From Pseudomonadota bacterium (lineage in GTDB: Bacteria > Pseudomonadota > Alphaproteobacteria > Acetobacterales > Acetobacteraceae), in NCBI GenBank assembly GCA_021805485.1, contig JAJZFF010000449.1, positions 1-23,975 of the forward strand: 23,975 bases of DNA, in the 5' to 3' direction. The notes under the pieces were generated by a model. That model was not told the DNA's origin. It was given only the letters and a program-made list of their open reading frames with translations, and ran no database searches. The translations under genes and the position numbers were made by a program. Below are positions 1 to 9,027 of this stretch, one piece after another. How positions within the stretch are numbered: position 1 is the stretch's first letter; each line of letters begins with the position of its first letter.

Positions 1-198
1 CAGGCCTGCGGCGCCAAGGCCGACGGTGATCTCGGCCCGAAGACGATCGCCGCCGCCGCCGCCGTGCCGGCGCCGAAGCTGATCGCACGGTTCGATGCAC
101 GGCGGCTGCTGTTCCTCGCCGATCTGACCACCTGGCCGAGCTTCGGCCGCGGCTGGGCCCGCCGGATCGGTGACAACCTCCTGAAGGGAGAAACCTGA
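1..198 (+). CDS. Phage endolysin, GH108 / N-acetylmuramidase type, C-terminal part
   Basis: The frame is open from the window edge to TGA at 196-198 and encodes 65 residues. The visible part has ADGDLGPKTIAA followed by a C-terminal block with RRLLFLADL and FGRGWARRIGDNL. I recognise this as the end of glycoside hydrolase 108 family phage and GTA muramidases, where a peptidoglycan-binding-like segment precedes a conserved F-G-R-G-W motif. The catalytic N-terminus lies outside the window. The stop overlaps the start of the holin (TGATG), as expected for a lysis cassette. The enzyme would cut the glycan strand of peptidoglycan once released by the holin. Confidence 0.75.
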   Translation, partial: QACGAKADGDLGPKTIAAAAAVPAPKLIARFDARRLLFLADLTTWPSFGRGWARRIGDNLLKGET

Positions 199-620
199 TG
201 GCAGGCCTGTTCGACTTCACGAGCTTCCTCACCCCGGTGATCTCGAAGCTCGCGAGCTACATCCCGGATCCAGAAGCCAAGGCGAAGGCCGAGGCCGAGG
301 CCACGACCGAGATGCTCAACTTCGTGGCGGATGCGAACCGGCAGCAGCTCGCGGTCGACGCGGCCGAGGCGAACAACAAGAGCATCTTCGTCGCAGGCTG
401 GCGGCCGTTCATCGGCTGGGTCGGCGGCGTCGCTCTCGCCTGGCAGTTCATCGGCAACCCGGTAGGCAACTGGATCCTGCAGGTGGTTCATCCCGGCGCC
501 GCGGCGCTCCCGCAAGTGCCGATGGGCGACCTGTCCCAGCTGGTCTTCGCCATGCTCGGTCTCGGCGGCATGCGGACCTACGAGAAGCTCAAGGGCGTGG
601 CGCCCAAGGGGGCACAGTGA
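198..620 (+). CDS. 3TM-type holin (GTA/prophage holin family)
   Basis: The protein has 140 residues, a usual length for this family. Its layout is an amphipathic N-terminus, a charged alpha-helical stretch rich in Ala, Glu and Lys (about 25-60), the conserved block FVAGWRPFIGWVGGVALAW (about 63-81), a second hydrophobic stretch, and the C-terminal signature MLGLGGMRTYEKLKG. These are hallmarks of the three-transmembrane holins found next to muramidases in alphaproteobacterial prophages and gene transfer agents. It would permeabilise the inner membrane to release the endolysin. Start and stop both overlap neighbours (TGATG at 196-200, GTGA at 617-620), so the three genes are probably translationally coupled. 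Confidence 0.85.
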   Translation: MAGLFDFTSFLTPVISKLASYIPDPEAKAKAEAEATTEMLNFVADANRQQLAVDAAEANNKSIFVAGWRPFIGWVGGVALAWQFIGNPVGNWILQVVHPGAAALPQVPMGDLSQLVFAMLGLGGMRTYEKLKGVAPKGAQ

Positions 621-1060
621 GCGACGGCGAGATCGTGCCGGCCCACGAGCAGGTCAAGACCATCACCGAGGTGGTCGAATACCCGGCGCACGAGGAGCGC
701 GCCGAGAGCCCGGCCTACCGGCACGCCCGCCACATCCTGATCGATCGCCTCGATCTGCCCTGCCGGATCTGCGGCAGCCGCGAGCAGCGCGAGACGCACC
801 ATATCTTCGAGTGGGCCGAGTGGGGCAACATGGATCCGGCGAAGGTGCTGACCGCGCTCCGCCAGATCGACTTCTACGGGTTCGGGCACGAGAAGGGCGA
901 CGAGCCGGTCGCCACGCCGGATGATATCCGCAACCTGGTGGTGCTCTGTCGGCATCATCACCGCCTGCCCGGCGGCGGCATCCACAACCTCACCGGGCCG
1001 ATCTGGATGGCGCAGCTCGGCGAGAAGGCAGGCGTCGAGGTTGTGAAGCCGGAAGGCTGA
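617..1060 (+). CDS. Phage HNH-type zinc-finger nuclease-like protein
   Basis: The protein has 147 residues and a GTG start overlapping the holin stop (GTGA), with the purine-rich AAGGGGG just upstream. Cysteine and histidine motifs occur in order: CRICG (about 50), ETHHIFEWAEW (about 60) and NLVVLCRHHHR (about 110). Together these match a beta-beta-alpha-metal HNH fold with a CxxC/CxxH zinc site. Small HNH proteins are common in tailed phages, where they can act in packaging or homing; neither role can be chosen here. Its position directly after the lysis genes, with overlap, is less common than a position next to the terminase. Nuclease activity is inferred from motifs only. Confidence 0.65.
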   Translation: MSDGEIVPAHEQVKTITEVVEYPAHEERAESPAYRHARHILIDRLDLPCRICGSREQRETHHIFEWAEWGNMDPAKVLTALRQIDFYGFGHEKGDEPVATPDDIRNLVVLCRHHHRLPGGGIHNLTGPIWMAQLGEKAGVEVVKPEG

Positions 1061-1063
1061 ATG

Positions 1064-1459
1064 TCAATTGGCCAACACGAACCGCTTGAATGCCGCTTCC
1101 ATGTAGACCCGGCCGGGCTGGCATACGAGGCGACACTCGCTGGCCGCGAACGTGATGCGGCCGCCCCCATCGGGGTTCTTCAGCAGCGACACGGTAATCT
1201 GCGGCACAAAGTCCGTGCCCGGCGGCGGCGCATATGTCTGGATGAGCTCGTCCGTCTGAGTGCTGATCCTCATCTTCGAATTGAGAGCCACCCACGACAC
1301 CGCACGGGACCATAGGGCTGCGCATTCGCCCTTCGTGGTGCACGTCACCGGCTGCTGAGCCGCGCCCAGAGTCGCCGGATCGATCCGATGGGCGCACCCA
1401 CCTAGAGCCGCGGCAGACGCGATAGCCGCCGTCGCCGCGAGACCTCGAATTCCAATCAT
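1064..1459 (-). CDS. Small prophage lipoprotein of unknown function
   Basis: The start at 1459 is chosen because a strong ribosome binding site (GAGGAGG) sits 7 bases upstream; a longer frame to 1498 lacks this. The 131-residue protein begins with a hydrophobic signal segment ending in the lipobox LGGC-A, so cleavage and lipidation before Cys are predicted. The mature part has Cys residues in TCTTKGEC and CRLVC that could form disulfides, but no domain I recognise. It lies 19 bases downstream of the tail-like gene on the same strand. In prophages, small lipoproteins of this kind may be lysis spanins or superinfection-exclusion factors; nothing here decides between these. Confidence 0.6.
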   Translation of the reverse strand: MIGIRGLAATAAIASAAALGGCAHRIDPATLGAAQQPVTCTTKGECAALWSRAVSWVALNSKMRISTQTDELIQTYAPPPGTDFVPQITVSLLKNPDGGGRITFAASECRLVCQPGRVYMEAAFKRFVLAN

Positions 1460-1478
1460 TGAATGCCTCCTCGACCGC

Positions 1479-2153
1479 TTATTCCGTGAGCGTATCACCT
1501 TCGCGCCGAGACGCCATAGCCTCCCGGGCCGCGACCACCAGGTTGCGGGCGAAGCGCTGCCGAACGACGCGCAGGGTGATCTCCCGCAGGTTCAGGCGCG
1601 GGCGGACCTCTGCGGTGTCCTCGAGGCGGTAGAGGAACTTCAGGGCCTTCCCTTGACGCCGGACGAGATACAGGCGCCCATCGGTGGCGCGCAGGATGAA
1701 TGCCGCGCCGTGCGGGCCCTTGTTGCTGGCGTGCGGCATCCCGGTGCGCCGGCTCGTGCGGTAGAGACCGCGGGGCATGTTCTGCGGGAGCAGCTCGGTC
1801 GGGATCAGGTCCCGGTCGCTCGGCCGCGCGCCGGGCATCGGTATGGCGATGTAACGGCCGCCGAGCTTCGGCGTCTTCTCGCCGCCGTATTCCTGCCGGC
1901 CCATGAACGGGTCTTTCGAATAGACGAGGGCGATCAGGTGATCCTTGCGCGCCGGCTCGATTCGGATGCCCTTCACGATCCAGTCGCGGCGAAGGATGAA
2001 CTCTGCCGGCATCGCCTCCCGGACGGCCGCCTGGGCGTCCTGCGCCGTCTTCGTGAGTGCCTTCGCCACGGCGAAGGGGAACTGGTCAGGGCTGAACGCA
2101 TCGAGGCCGGCTATCACCCGGTCGATCGTCGATTGCACACCGATCTGCAGCAT
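1479..2153 (-). CDS. Phage protein resembling minor tail protein Z
   Basis: The protein has 224 residues. Its N-terminus (FPFAVAKALTKTAQDAQAAVREAMP, here split: FPFAVAKALTKTAQDA at about 25-40, then a basic helix) resembles tail protein Z/GpV-type proteins, whose opening helix reads A-x-A-L-N-x-T-A. The remainder is basic, with many Arg residues, and has no catalytic motif I can identify. A purine-rich GAAAGGG lies about 9 bases upstream of the ATG. It is transcribed against the lysis genes and is the last gene before the phage/host junction, so it may be a moron-type or displaced structural gene. The family assignment is weak. Confidence 0.5.
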   Translation of the reverse strand: MLQIGVQSTIDRVIAGLDAFSPDQFPFAVAKALTKTAQDAQAAVREAMPAEFILRRDWIVKGIRIEPARKDHLIALVYSKDPFMGRQEYGGEKTPKLGGRYIAIPMPGARPSDRDLIPTELLPQNMPRGLYRTSRRTGMPHASNKGPHGAAFILRATDGRLYLVRRQGKALKFLYRLEDTAEVRPRLNLREITLRVVRQRFARNLVVAAREAMASRREGDTLTE

Positions 2154-2203
2154 GGAGACGCCCTTTCAATGGTCCGTGAGTTTCCATCGTCACTCACCCC
2201 TCG

Positions 2204-2232
2204 TTACCACAACCACGCAGTTTTGTTGGTAA
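2204..2232. repeat. Imperfect inverted repeat near the prophage end
   Basis: TTACCACAA at 2204-2212 faces TTGTTGGTAA at 2223-2232, with one base unpaired and a 10-base loop. It sits in the AT-rich strip between the last phage gene and the truncated host gene. It could be a recombinase or transposase end site, or the hairpin of a weak terminator. The other prophage end would be needed to tell. Confidence 0.4.
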
Positions 2233-2254
2233 ACTATCTTGTCCTGCCAATATT

Positions 2255-3340
2255 TTGACATTTCAGCAGGTGATGTATCTGGTCGATACCGCGCGCGGCG
2301 AGGTGCCGGCGTGCGGCTTTCTCGATTATGCCTGTTTCGTCGCCTTCTTCGCGCATCTGATCGCCGGGCCGATCGTGCGGCCGGGGGAGATCATCCCGCA
2401 ATTCGCCCGCCATCGCGGCCGGCTGCATCATGACGACCTCGTGGCCGGCATCGAGATCTTTCTCCTCGGCCTCGGCAAGAAGCTGGTGCTGGCGGACAGT
2501 CTCGCCCGCTTCGCCGATCCGGGGTTCGCCGCGGCGGCGGCGGGGCATTCCCTGTCGCTCGTCGAGGCGTGGGTGGCGCTGCTCGCCTATGGCGCGCAGA
2601 TCTATTTCGATTTCTCCGGCTATTCGGACATGGCGATCGGGCTTGCGCGGATGATCGGCATCGGCTTTCCGCTGAATTTCCGCAGCCCCTATCAGGCGCG
2701 CGACATCTCGGATTTCTGGCGGCGCTGGAACATCACTCTGTCCTGCTTCCTGCGCGACTATCTCTACATCCCGCTCGGCGGCAACCGGTGTGGCGAGGCG
2801 CGGCGCAACCTCAACCTGATGATCACCATGCTGCTCGGCGGGCTGTGGCATGGCGCCGCGTGGTCGTTCATGCTGTGGGGCGGTCTGCACGGGCTGTATC
2901 TCGTGATCCATCACCAGTGGCGGCGGCTCGGCCGGCGGCTGCCGCGGGTGGTGGCGCAGGGGCTGACGCTGCTTGCCGTGCTGCTGGCCTGGGTGCCGTT
3001 CCGCGCCGAAAGCCTTGCGGCCTGCCGGATCATGCTGGGCGGGCTCGTCGGTGCCGGCGGCGTGCTGCTGCCGCGCCAGATCATCGCCGCGATTCCCGCC
3101 CTCGGCGCGATCGCCCAGCCGGTCGCGGTGCTGCCCTGGCTCGGCGCGGCGCGGACGATGAGCGTGGTGCAGGGGGCGGCGCTGATCGGCCTCGCCTGGG
3201 GGATCATGCTGCTCGCGCGCGACATCCACACGCTCGGCGCGCGCGGGCGCAACGCGGCCCTCGTCGCCGGCTTCGCCTTCACCGCGCAGGCGCTGATCTT
3301 CGCGCCCTATGCGCGGCCCTTCATCTATTTCCAGTTCTGA
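2255..3340 (+). pseudogene. MBOAT O-acetyltransferase (AlgI-like), 5'-truncated at the prophage junction
   Basis: The 361 codons correspond to the central and C-terminal part of AlgI-type membrane-bound O-acyltransferases, which normally have about 470-520 residues. The frame opens with TFQQVMYLVD, which in full-length relatives is preceded by about 120 residues ending in a G-I-S-F-x motif. Landmarks follow in order: FFAHLIAGPIVRP (about 31-43), IYFDFSGYSDMAIGLARM, DFWRRWNITLS (153-163), the active-site His199 in GGLWHGAAW, and several membrane spans. Upstream in frame there is only AT-rich phage-side sequence with no good start or RBS; TTG at 2255 is the first formal start. The family moves acyl groups across the membrane onto exopolysaccharide with an SGNH partner, here the overlapping downstream gene. 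I infer the gene is inactivated by the phage. Confidence 0.8.
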
Positions 3341-4410
3341 TGCGCCGGGTTTTGCTCTGCGCCATCGCCTCGCTTGCGCTCTACCTCGCGGCCTTCGGCC
3401 TCGTGCTCGACCGCCCGCTCTCGCTCGGCCTGCTGCGGCTGGAGATGCGCGGGAAACTCGCGCGTGCCGCGACATTGCCCTCGCCGAAGCTGGTGATCCT
3501 CGCCGGCTCGAACGGGCCCTATTCGCATTCCTGCCGGGTGATCGGCGCGATGCTGGCGCTGCAATGCGAGAATGGCGGCATCGCCGTCGGCATCGGGCTC
3601 GACGATCTGTTTCTCCGCTGGCTGCCCGTGCTGCATCGCGGTGACATCGTCTACCTGCCGATGGAGGTGCAGCAATACGACGTCAGCCGTGCGGCCAACC
3701 GGATGGATGTCGATGGCGCCATGCTGTTTCGCCACGACCGCGCCCTCTTGTGGCGGCTGCCGCCGGACCGGATTCTCGGCGCCGCGTTCGACAACACCAT
3801 GCCGGATGGGCTGGAAGCGCTGGTGGAGATGCTGGCGCGCGCGGCCGGCCTCGGCCATCTGCACGCCCGCCTCGCCCATGAGGAAGATGCCGAGGGCGAC
3901 GAGATCGGCACCAGCCTTGCCACCGCCGACCGGTCTTTCCTCGCTGGCCTGCATAGGGTCGAGCCATCCCCCCCGGCCATCGTCCATGGCTATGGCACGG
4001 TCCTGATCGCCCGGTTCGTCGCCGCCGCATCAGCCCGAGGCGTGATCGTGATTGGCGGGCTGCCGACGGATTTCCGCGATGTAAAATTGCCGGAGGCAGA
4101 CGTCCGCGCCATCCGCGCCGTCTATCTGCGCCATGGCGGGCGGTTCCTCGAACTCGCCGATCACAGCCGTTACCCGCGGGCCGATTTCTACAACAGCGAG
4201 GATCATCTCGCGCAGCCCTGCCAGTATCTCCACAGCATGCTGGTGGCGCGCGGCCTTGCCCGGCTGCTCCATCGCAAGCTGGTCGCGCCGGCGCCGGCGA
4301 TGCTCAGCCTGGCGGCGACCTGCCCGCAAGAAATGCTGCCGCCCGCGCGACACAGCGTTCGAACATCGCGAGCGAGTCGAACGGCAGGTCCTGCCCGCCC
4401 GGCGGGATGA
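3340..4410 (+). CDS. SGNH-like partner protein of the MBOAT acetyltransferase
   Basis: The start at 3340 overlaps the MBOAT stop (TGATG), giving 356 residues. An N-terminal hydrophobic anchor (about 4-24) precedes a periplasmic domain. VILAGSNGPYS (52-62) looks like SGNH block I with Ser57 as candidate nucleophile, and FYNSEDHLAQ (283-292) resembles the C-terminal block carrying the catalytic His. AlgI-type MBOAT proteins usually sit next to an AlgJ/AlgX/DltD-like SGNH protein that transfers the acetyl group in the periplasm, and gene order agrees. The C-terminus (about 320-356) is low-complexity and lies antisense to the end of the convergent deoxyribosyltransferase gene (107-base overlap). 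The family call is from motif and context. Confidence 0.6.
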   Translation: MRRVLLCAIASLALYLAAFGLVLDRPLSLGLLRLEMRGKLARAATLPSPKLVILAGSNGPYSHSCRVIGAMLALQCENGGIAVGIGLDDLFLRWLPVLHRGDIVYLPMEVQQYDVSRAANRMDVDGAMLFRHDRALLWRLPPDRILGAAFDNTMPDGLEALVEMLARAAGLGHLHARLAHEEDAEGDEIGTSLATADRSFLAGLHRVEPSPPAIVHGYGTVLIARFVAAASARGVIVIGGLPTDFRDVKLPEADVRAIRAVYLRHGGRFLELADHSRYPRADFYNSEDHLAQPCQYLHSMLVARGLARLLHRKLVAPAPAMLSLAATCPQEMLPPARHSVRTSRASRTAGPARPAG

Positions 4411-4860
4411 GCAGCCCGCCTTCCAGCGCACCGATCACCATCAGGTTGTCGCCGAGGCCGAAATCCTCGACCGCAACATCGGTCACGGGATCGGGGAGGG
4501 TGGCGATCTGGCGGCGGCTGCGCGCGCTGAAGGGCGTGGGCGTGTTCGAATAGCCGAAACAGGGCCGGCGGCGGCCGAGGAACCAGCCCAGCTCGACCAG
4601 CGTGCCGGCATCGGCGGAGGCGCCGCGGAACGGCGTGAGATGGGCGATCATGATGTCGCTGGCTTCCATCATCCCGACATCCTGGCGGAAAATCGCCTGC
4701 CAGAGTGCCTCGCCCGGCCGGCATTCCGGGGGCGGCGCATCGAGCGGGGCGAGCGCCTCGATGCCGTGACGGCCGGCGATCGCGATCTTGCGCGCGGCAT
4801 GCGCCTGCGCGTCGGGCAGGAACAGGTCCGGCCCGGCCAGGTAGGCGACGGGCCGGCGAG

Positions 4861-4864
<4 letters not shown>
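4304..4864 (-). CDS. Nucleoside 2-deoxyribosyltransferase family protein
   Basis: The protein has 186 residues. The N-terminus RPVAYLAGPDLFLPDA matches the first motif of the nucleoside 2-deoxyribosyltransferase fold (substrate-pocket Y-x-A-G-P). Later blocks are GIEALAPLD, ASDIMIAHLTPFRG, and ADAGTLVELGWFLGRRRP, which holds the catalytic-type Glu in T-x-x-E-L-G. These enzymes cleave or swap the base of deoxynucleosides, or cleave related N-glycosides, in the cytoplasm. The GTG start at 4862-4864 overlaps the stop of the sigma54 activator gene (GTGA), so the two are probably co-translated, a pairing with no obvious metabolic logic. The 3' end overlaps the convergent SGNH gene. Family membership is clear; the substrate is not. 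Confidence 0.8.
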
Positions 4865-6867
<2,003 letters not shown>

Positions 6868-6948
6868 CTTGCGGTCACTCCCCTGACCGAATTTTACGGC
6901 CTGTGCCATTGCCGGTCTGAACGCCGGATCGAATTGCAGCATGCTGGC

Positions 6949-6963
6949 GGAACAGAGTGTTCC
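6949..6963. promoter_or_regulatory. Candidate activator-binding palindrome
   Basis: GGAACA (6949-6954) and TGTTCC (6958-6963) form a perfect inverted repeat around GAG. Its centre is about 105 bases upstream of the -24 element of xoxF, a normal distance for an enhancer-binding protein, and about 90 bases upstream of the activator's own start. A near-copy lies at 16141-16155. The binding protein is inferred. Confidence 0.55.
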
Positions 6964-6977
6964 ACACAAATTACAGA

Positions 6978-7008
6978 TTGTCACCCCGATTTGCTTGTAA
7001 CGTGACAA
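6978..7008. repeat. Inverted repeat TTGTCAC...GTGACAA
   Basis: TTGTCAC (6978-6984) and GTGACAA (7002-7008) are perfect 7-base arms separated by 17 bases. A shorter overlapping dyad, CTTGT-N6-ACAAG, lies at 6994-7009. It lies between the palindrome at 6949 and the sigma54 promoter, so it may be a second operator; the arm spacing suits two half-sites about 24 bases apart. Confidence 0.4.
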
Positions 7009-7059
7009 GTCGGTCCCGCGACTCAAGGATAATCGCTGGCTTTCGGGCCTTGCGCCGGC

Positions 7060-7075
7060 TGGCACGGGAATTGCT
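7060..7075 (+). promoter_or_regulatory. Sigma54 (-24/-12) promoter of the xox operon
   Basis: TGGCACG-GGAA-TTGCT matches the sigma54 consensus at every conserved base. The invariant GG (7061-7062) and GC (7073-7074) are separated by exactly ten bases. Transcription should begin near 7085-7087, giving a leader of about 78 bases before the xoxF ATG at 7164. The adjacent divergent gene encodes a sigma54 activator with an intact GAFTGA loop. Confidence 0.88.
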
Positions 7076-7163
7076 GGTAGTGATCCCAGCCGGGCAATCC
7101 GGTACGCGTCAAACGTCCGTCGCCGATGCCCGCGGGGCCCGGCGCGCATTTGGAGGGAGCGTA

Positions 7164-9011
7164 ATGACAAGACTTGGTACAAAATCGCTGAAGCGGTCGC
7201 TGCTGGCGGCCAGTTTCGGCATTCTGGGGGCAGGGGCGCTTGTGCTGTCCGCGCAAGCGGCTACGTCGGGCAGCGCCAACGAGTCGCTGCTGCAGATGCA
7301 GAAGAACCCCAACGACTGGGTGATGCCGACCGGCACCTACAACAACTGGCGCTACAGCACGCTTGACCAGATCAATTCGAAGAACGTCAAGAATCTGCAG
7401 GTCGCCTGGACGATGTCGACCGGCACGAATCGCGGTCTCGAAGGCCAGCCGATCGTCATCGGCGACATGATGTATTACGAGACGTCGTATCCGAACTACG
7501 TCTACGCCGTGAACCTGAACCATCCGGACCAGATCGCGTGGAAATATACGCCGCCACGTGATTCCAACGCGCCGCCGGTTGCCTGCTGCGACGTCGTGAA
7601 CCGCGGCCCGGCCTATGGCGACGGCATGATCTTCGTCGATGCGCTGGATGCCCGGCTCTACGCGCTCAACGCGAAGACCGGCAAGGTCGTCTGGTCGGCC
7701 GACAATGGTCATCCGAAGGACGGACAGACCATGACCGGCGCGCCGATGGTTGTCGGCAACAACGTGATCATCGGCATCGCCGGTGGTGAATACGGCGTGC
7801 GCGGCTACATCACGGCCTACAACATCCATACCGGCAAGATGGCCTGGCGCGGCTACAGCGAAGGTCCGTCCAAGGACACGCTGATCGATCCGGCGACGAC
7901 GATCAACGGCGCGACAGGCAAGCCCGTCGGCCCGCATTCCAGCACCAAGACCTGGAAGGGTGACGAATGGAAGGTCGGCGGCGGCACGACCTGGGGCTGG
8001 TATTCCTATGATCCGAAGCTGAACCTGCTCTATTATGGTTCGGGCAACCCGGGCACCTGGAACCCGAGTCAACGGCCGGGCAAGAACCGCTGGTCGATGA
8101 CGATCTGGGCCCGCAATCCCGAGACCGGCAAGGTCAAGTGGGTCTACCAGATGACCCCGCATGACGGCTGGGACTATGACGGCGTGAACGAGATGGTTCT
8201 CGTCAACGTCAAGGATCATGGCAAGGAAGTGCCGGCGCTGGTGCATTTCGACCGCAACGGCTTCAGCTACGTCATGAACCGCGAGAACGGCAGCCCGATC
8301 GCGATCCACAAATACGATCCGTCGGTGAACTGGGCGACAGGCATCAACCCGAAGACCAACGAGCCGATCGTCGATCCCGCCAAGATGACCGAGGCGGGCA
8401 AGAACGTGAAGGACATCTGCCCGTCGTCGCAGGGCGACAAGGACGAGCAGCCCGTCTCCTACGACCCGCAGACCGGCCTGTTCTACGCGCCGCTGAACCA
8501 CCTGTGCATGAGCTACCAGGCGTTCAACGTGAAGTACAAGGCGGGGTTCCCGTTCGTCGGCGCCATCGTGAACATGATCCCGGGGCCGGGTGGCTATCGC
8601 GGCCGGTTCATCGCCTATAACCCGATGACCGGCAAGACCGAGTGGCAGATTCACGACATGTTCCAGGATTGGGGCGGTGCGCTGACCACGGCGGGCGATG
8701 TCGCGTTCTACGGCACGCTGAAGGGGATGTTCCGCGCGGTCGACATCAAGACCGGCAAGATCCTCTATCAGTTCAAGACGCCGTCCGGCATCATCGGCAA
8801 CCCGATCACCTACATGCATGACGGCAAGCAGTATGTCGCCGTGCTGAGCGGTGTGGGTGGCTGGGCCGCGATCGGCATGGCGGATAACCTGCACAAGTCG
8901 TCGGCCGGCCTCGGCGCCGTGGGTCTGAATGCGACCCTGACCGACTATACGAACCTTGGCGGCACGCTGATGGTGTTCGCGCTGCCCTCGAAAGTGGCCA
9001 GCGCGAACTGA
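7164..9011 (+). CDS. xoxF: Lanthanide-type PQQ methanol dehydrogenase XoxF
   Basis: It oxidises methanol to formaldehyde in the periplasm with PQQ and passes electrons to a c-type cytochrome. The start at 7164 follows GGAGGGAG; longer frames run into the promoter. The 615-residue precursor has a signal peptide ending near AQA-AT (about 33). Seen in order: vicinal Cys141-Cys142 (VACCDVVNRG), metal ligand Glu209 in GGEYG, Asn295 in GSGNPG, and catalytic Asp337 in DGWDYDG. Asp339, two residues on, is the extra acidic ligand that distinguishes lanthanide-dependent enzymes from calcium MxaF, which has Ala there. Length and repeats (W-motif propeller blades such as TGKVVW, TGKMAW) fit the family. 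It is the first gene of the operon. Preferred substrate is not proven by sequence. Confidence 0.95.
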   Translation: MTRLGTKSLKRSLLAASFGILGAGALVLSAQAATSGSANESLLQMQKNPNDWVMPTGTYNNWRYSTLDQINSKNVKNLQVAWTMSTGTNRGLEGQPIVIGDMMYYETSYPNYVYAVNLNHPDQIAWKYTPPRDSNAPPVACCDVVNRGPAYGDGMIFVDALDARLYALNAKTGKVVWSADNGHPKDGQTMTGAPMVVGNNVIIGIAGGEYGVRGYITAYNIHTGKMAWRGYSEGPSKDTLIDPATTINGATGKPVGPHSSTKTWKGDEWKVGGGTTWGWYSYDPKLNLLYYGSGNPGTWNPSQRPGKNRWSMTIWARNPETGKVKWVYQMTPHDGWDYDGVNEMVLVNVKDHGKEVPALVHFDRNGFSYVMNRENGSPIAIHKYDPSVNWATGINPKTNEPIVDPAKMTEAGKNVKDICPSSQGDKDEQPVSYDPQTGLFYAPLNHLCMSYQAFNVKYKAGFPFVGAIVNMIPGPGGYRGRFIAYNPMTGKTEWQIHDMFQDWGGALTTAGDVAFYGTLKGMFRAVDIKTGKILYQFKTPSGIIGNPITYMHDGKQYVAVLSGVGGWAAIGMADNLHKSSAGLGAVGLNATLTDYTNLGGTLMVFALPSKVASAN

Positions 9012-9027
9012 GTCGCGTCGTGACCAT

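Larger units (their letters stand above)
1..2260. mobile_element. Right end of a prophage
   Basis: A lysis cassette (endolysin tail, 3TM holin, HNH protein) on + converges with two phage-type genes on -. The block then runs through about 100 bases of relatively AT-rich non-coding DNA straight into the interior of a host acetyltransferase gene. Only the right end is visible. The exact boundary cannot be fixed from one end; it lies between the start of the 224-residue phage gene (2153) and the first clearly host codons (about 2261). No integrase or transposase is seen, so whether the phage integrates site-specifically or by Mu-like transposition is open. Confidence 0.8.
6868..7163. promoter_or_regulatory. 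Divergent control region between the activator gene and xoxF
   Basis: This 296-base non-coding stretch holds, left to right, the leader of the activator gene, the palindrome GGAACA-GAG-TGTTCC (6949-6963), a second inverted repeat (6978-7008), the -24/-12 promoter (7060-7075), and the xoxF leader with a purine-rich RBS (GGAGGGAG at 7152-7159, ATG at 7164). It includes part of the long chance frames on both strands, which I do not treat as coding. Confidence 0.8.

Noticed and set aside
2255..2257. TTG at 2255 as a genuine start of a shortened MBOAT protein
   Set aside because: No RBS is visible, and the protein would begin inside a conserved membrane region of the family.
2234..3475. Long minus-strand frame (413 codons) opposite the MBOAT gene
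   Set aside because: Its product is an Arg/Pro/Gln-rich low-complexity chain typical of the antisense of high-GC genes, while the + strand has clear MBOAT motifs.
6949..6963. LexA-type SOS box reading of the palindrome
   Set aside because: The GAAC...GTTC spacing is five rather than the four of Gram-positive LexA, and alphaproteobacterial LexA uses direct GTTC repeats; the neighbours are not SOS genes.
6868..7182. N-terminal extension of the sigma54 activator to 7182
   Set aside because: It would cover the -24/-12 promoter and palindrome; the ATG at 6867 has a good RBS and gives the usual family length.
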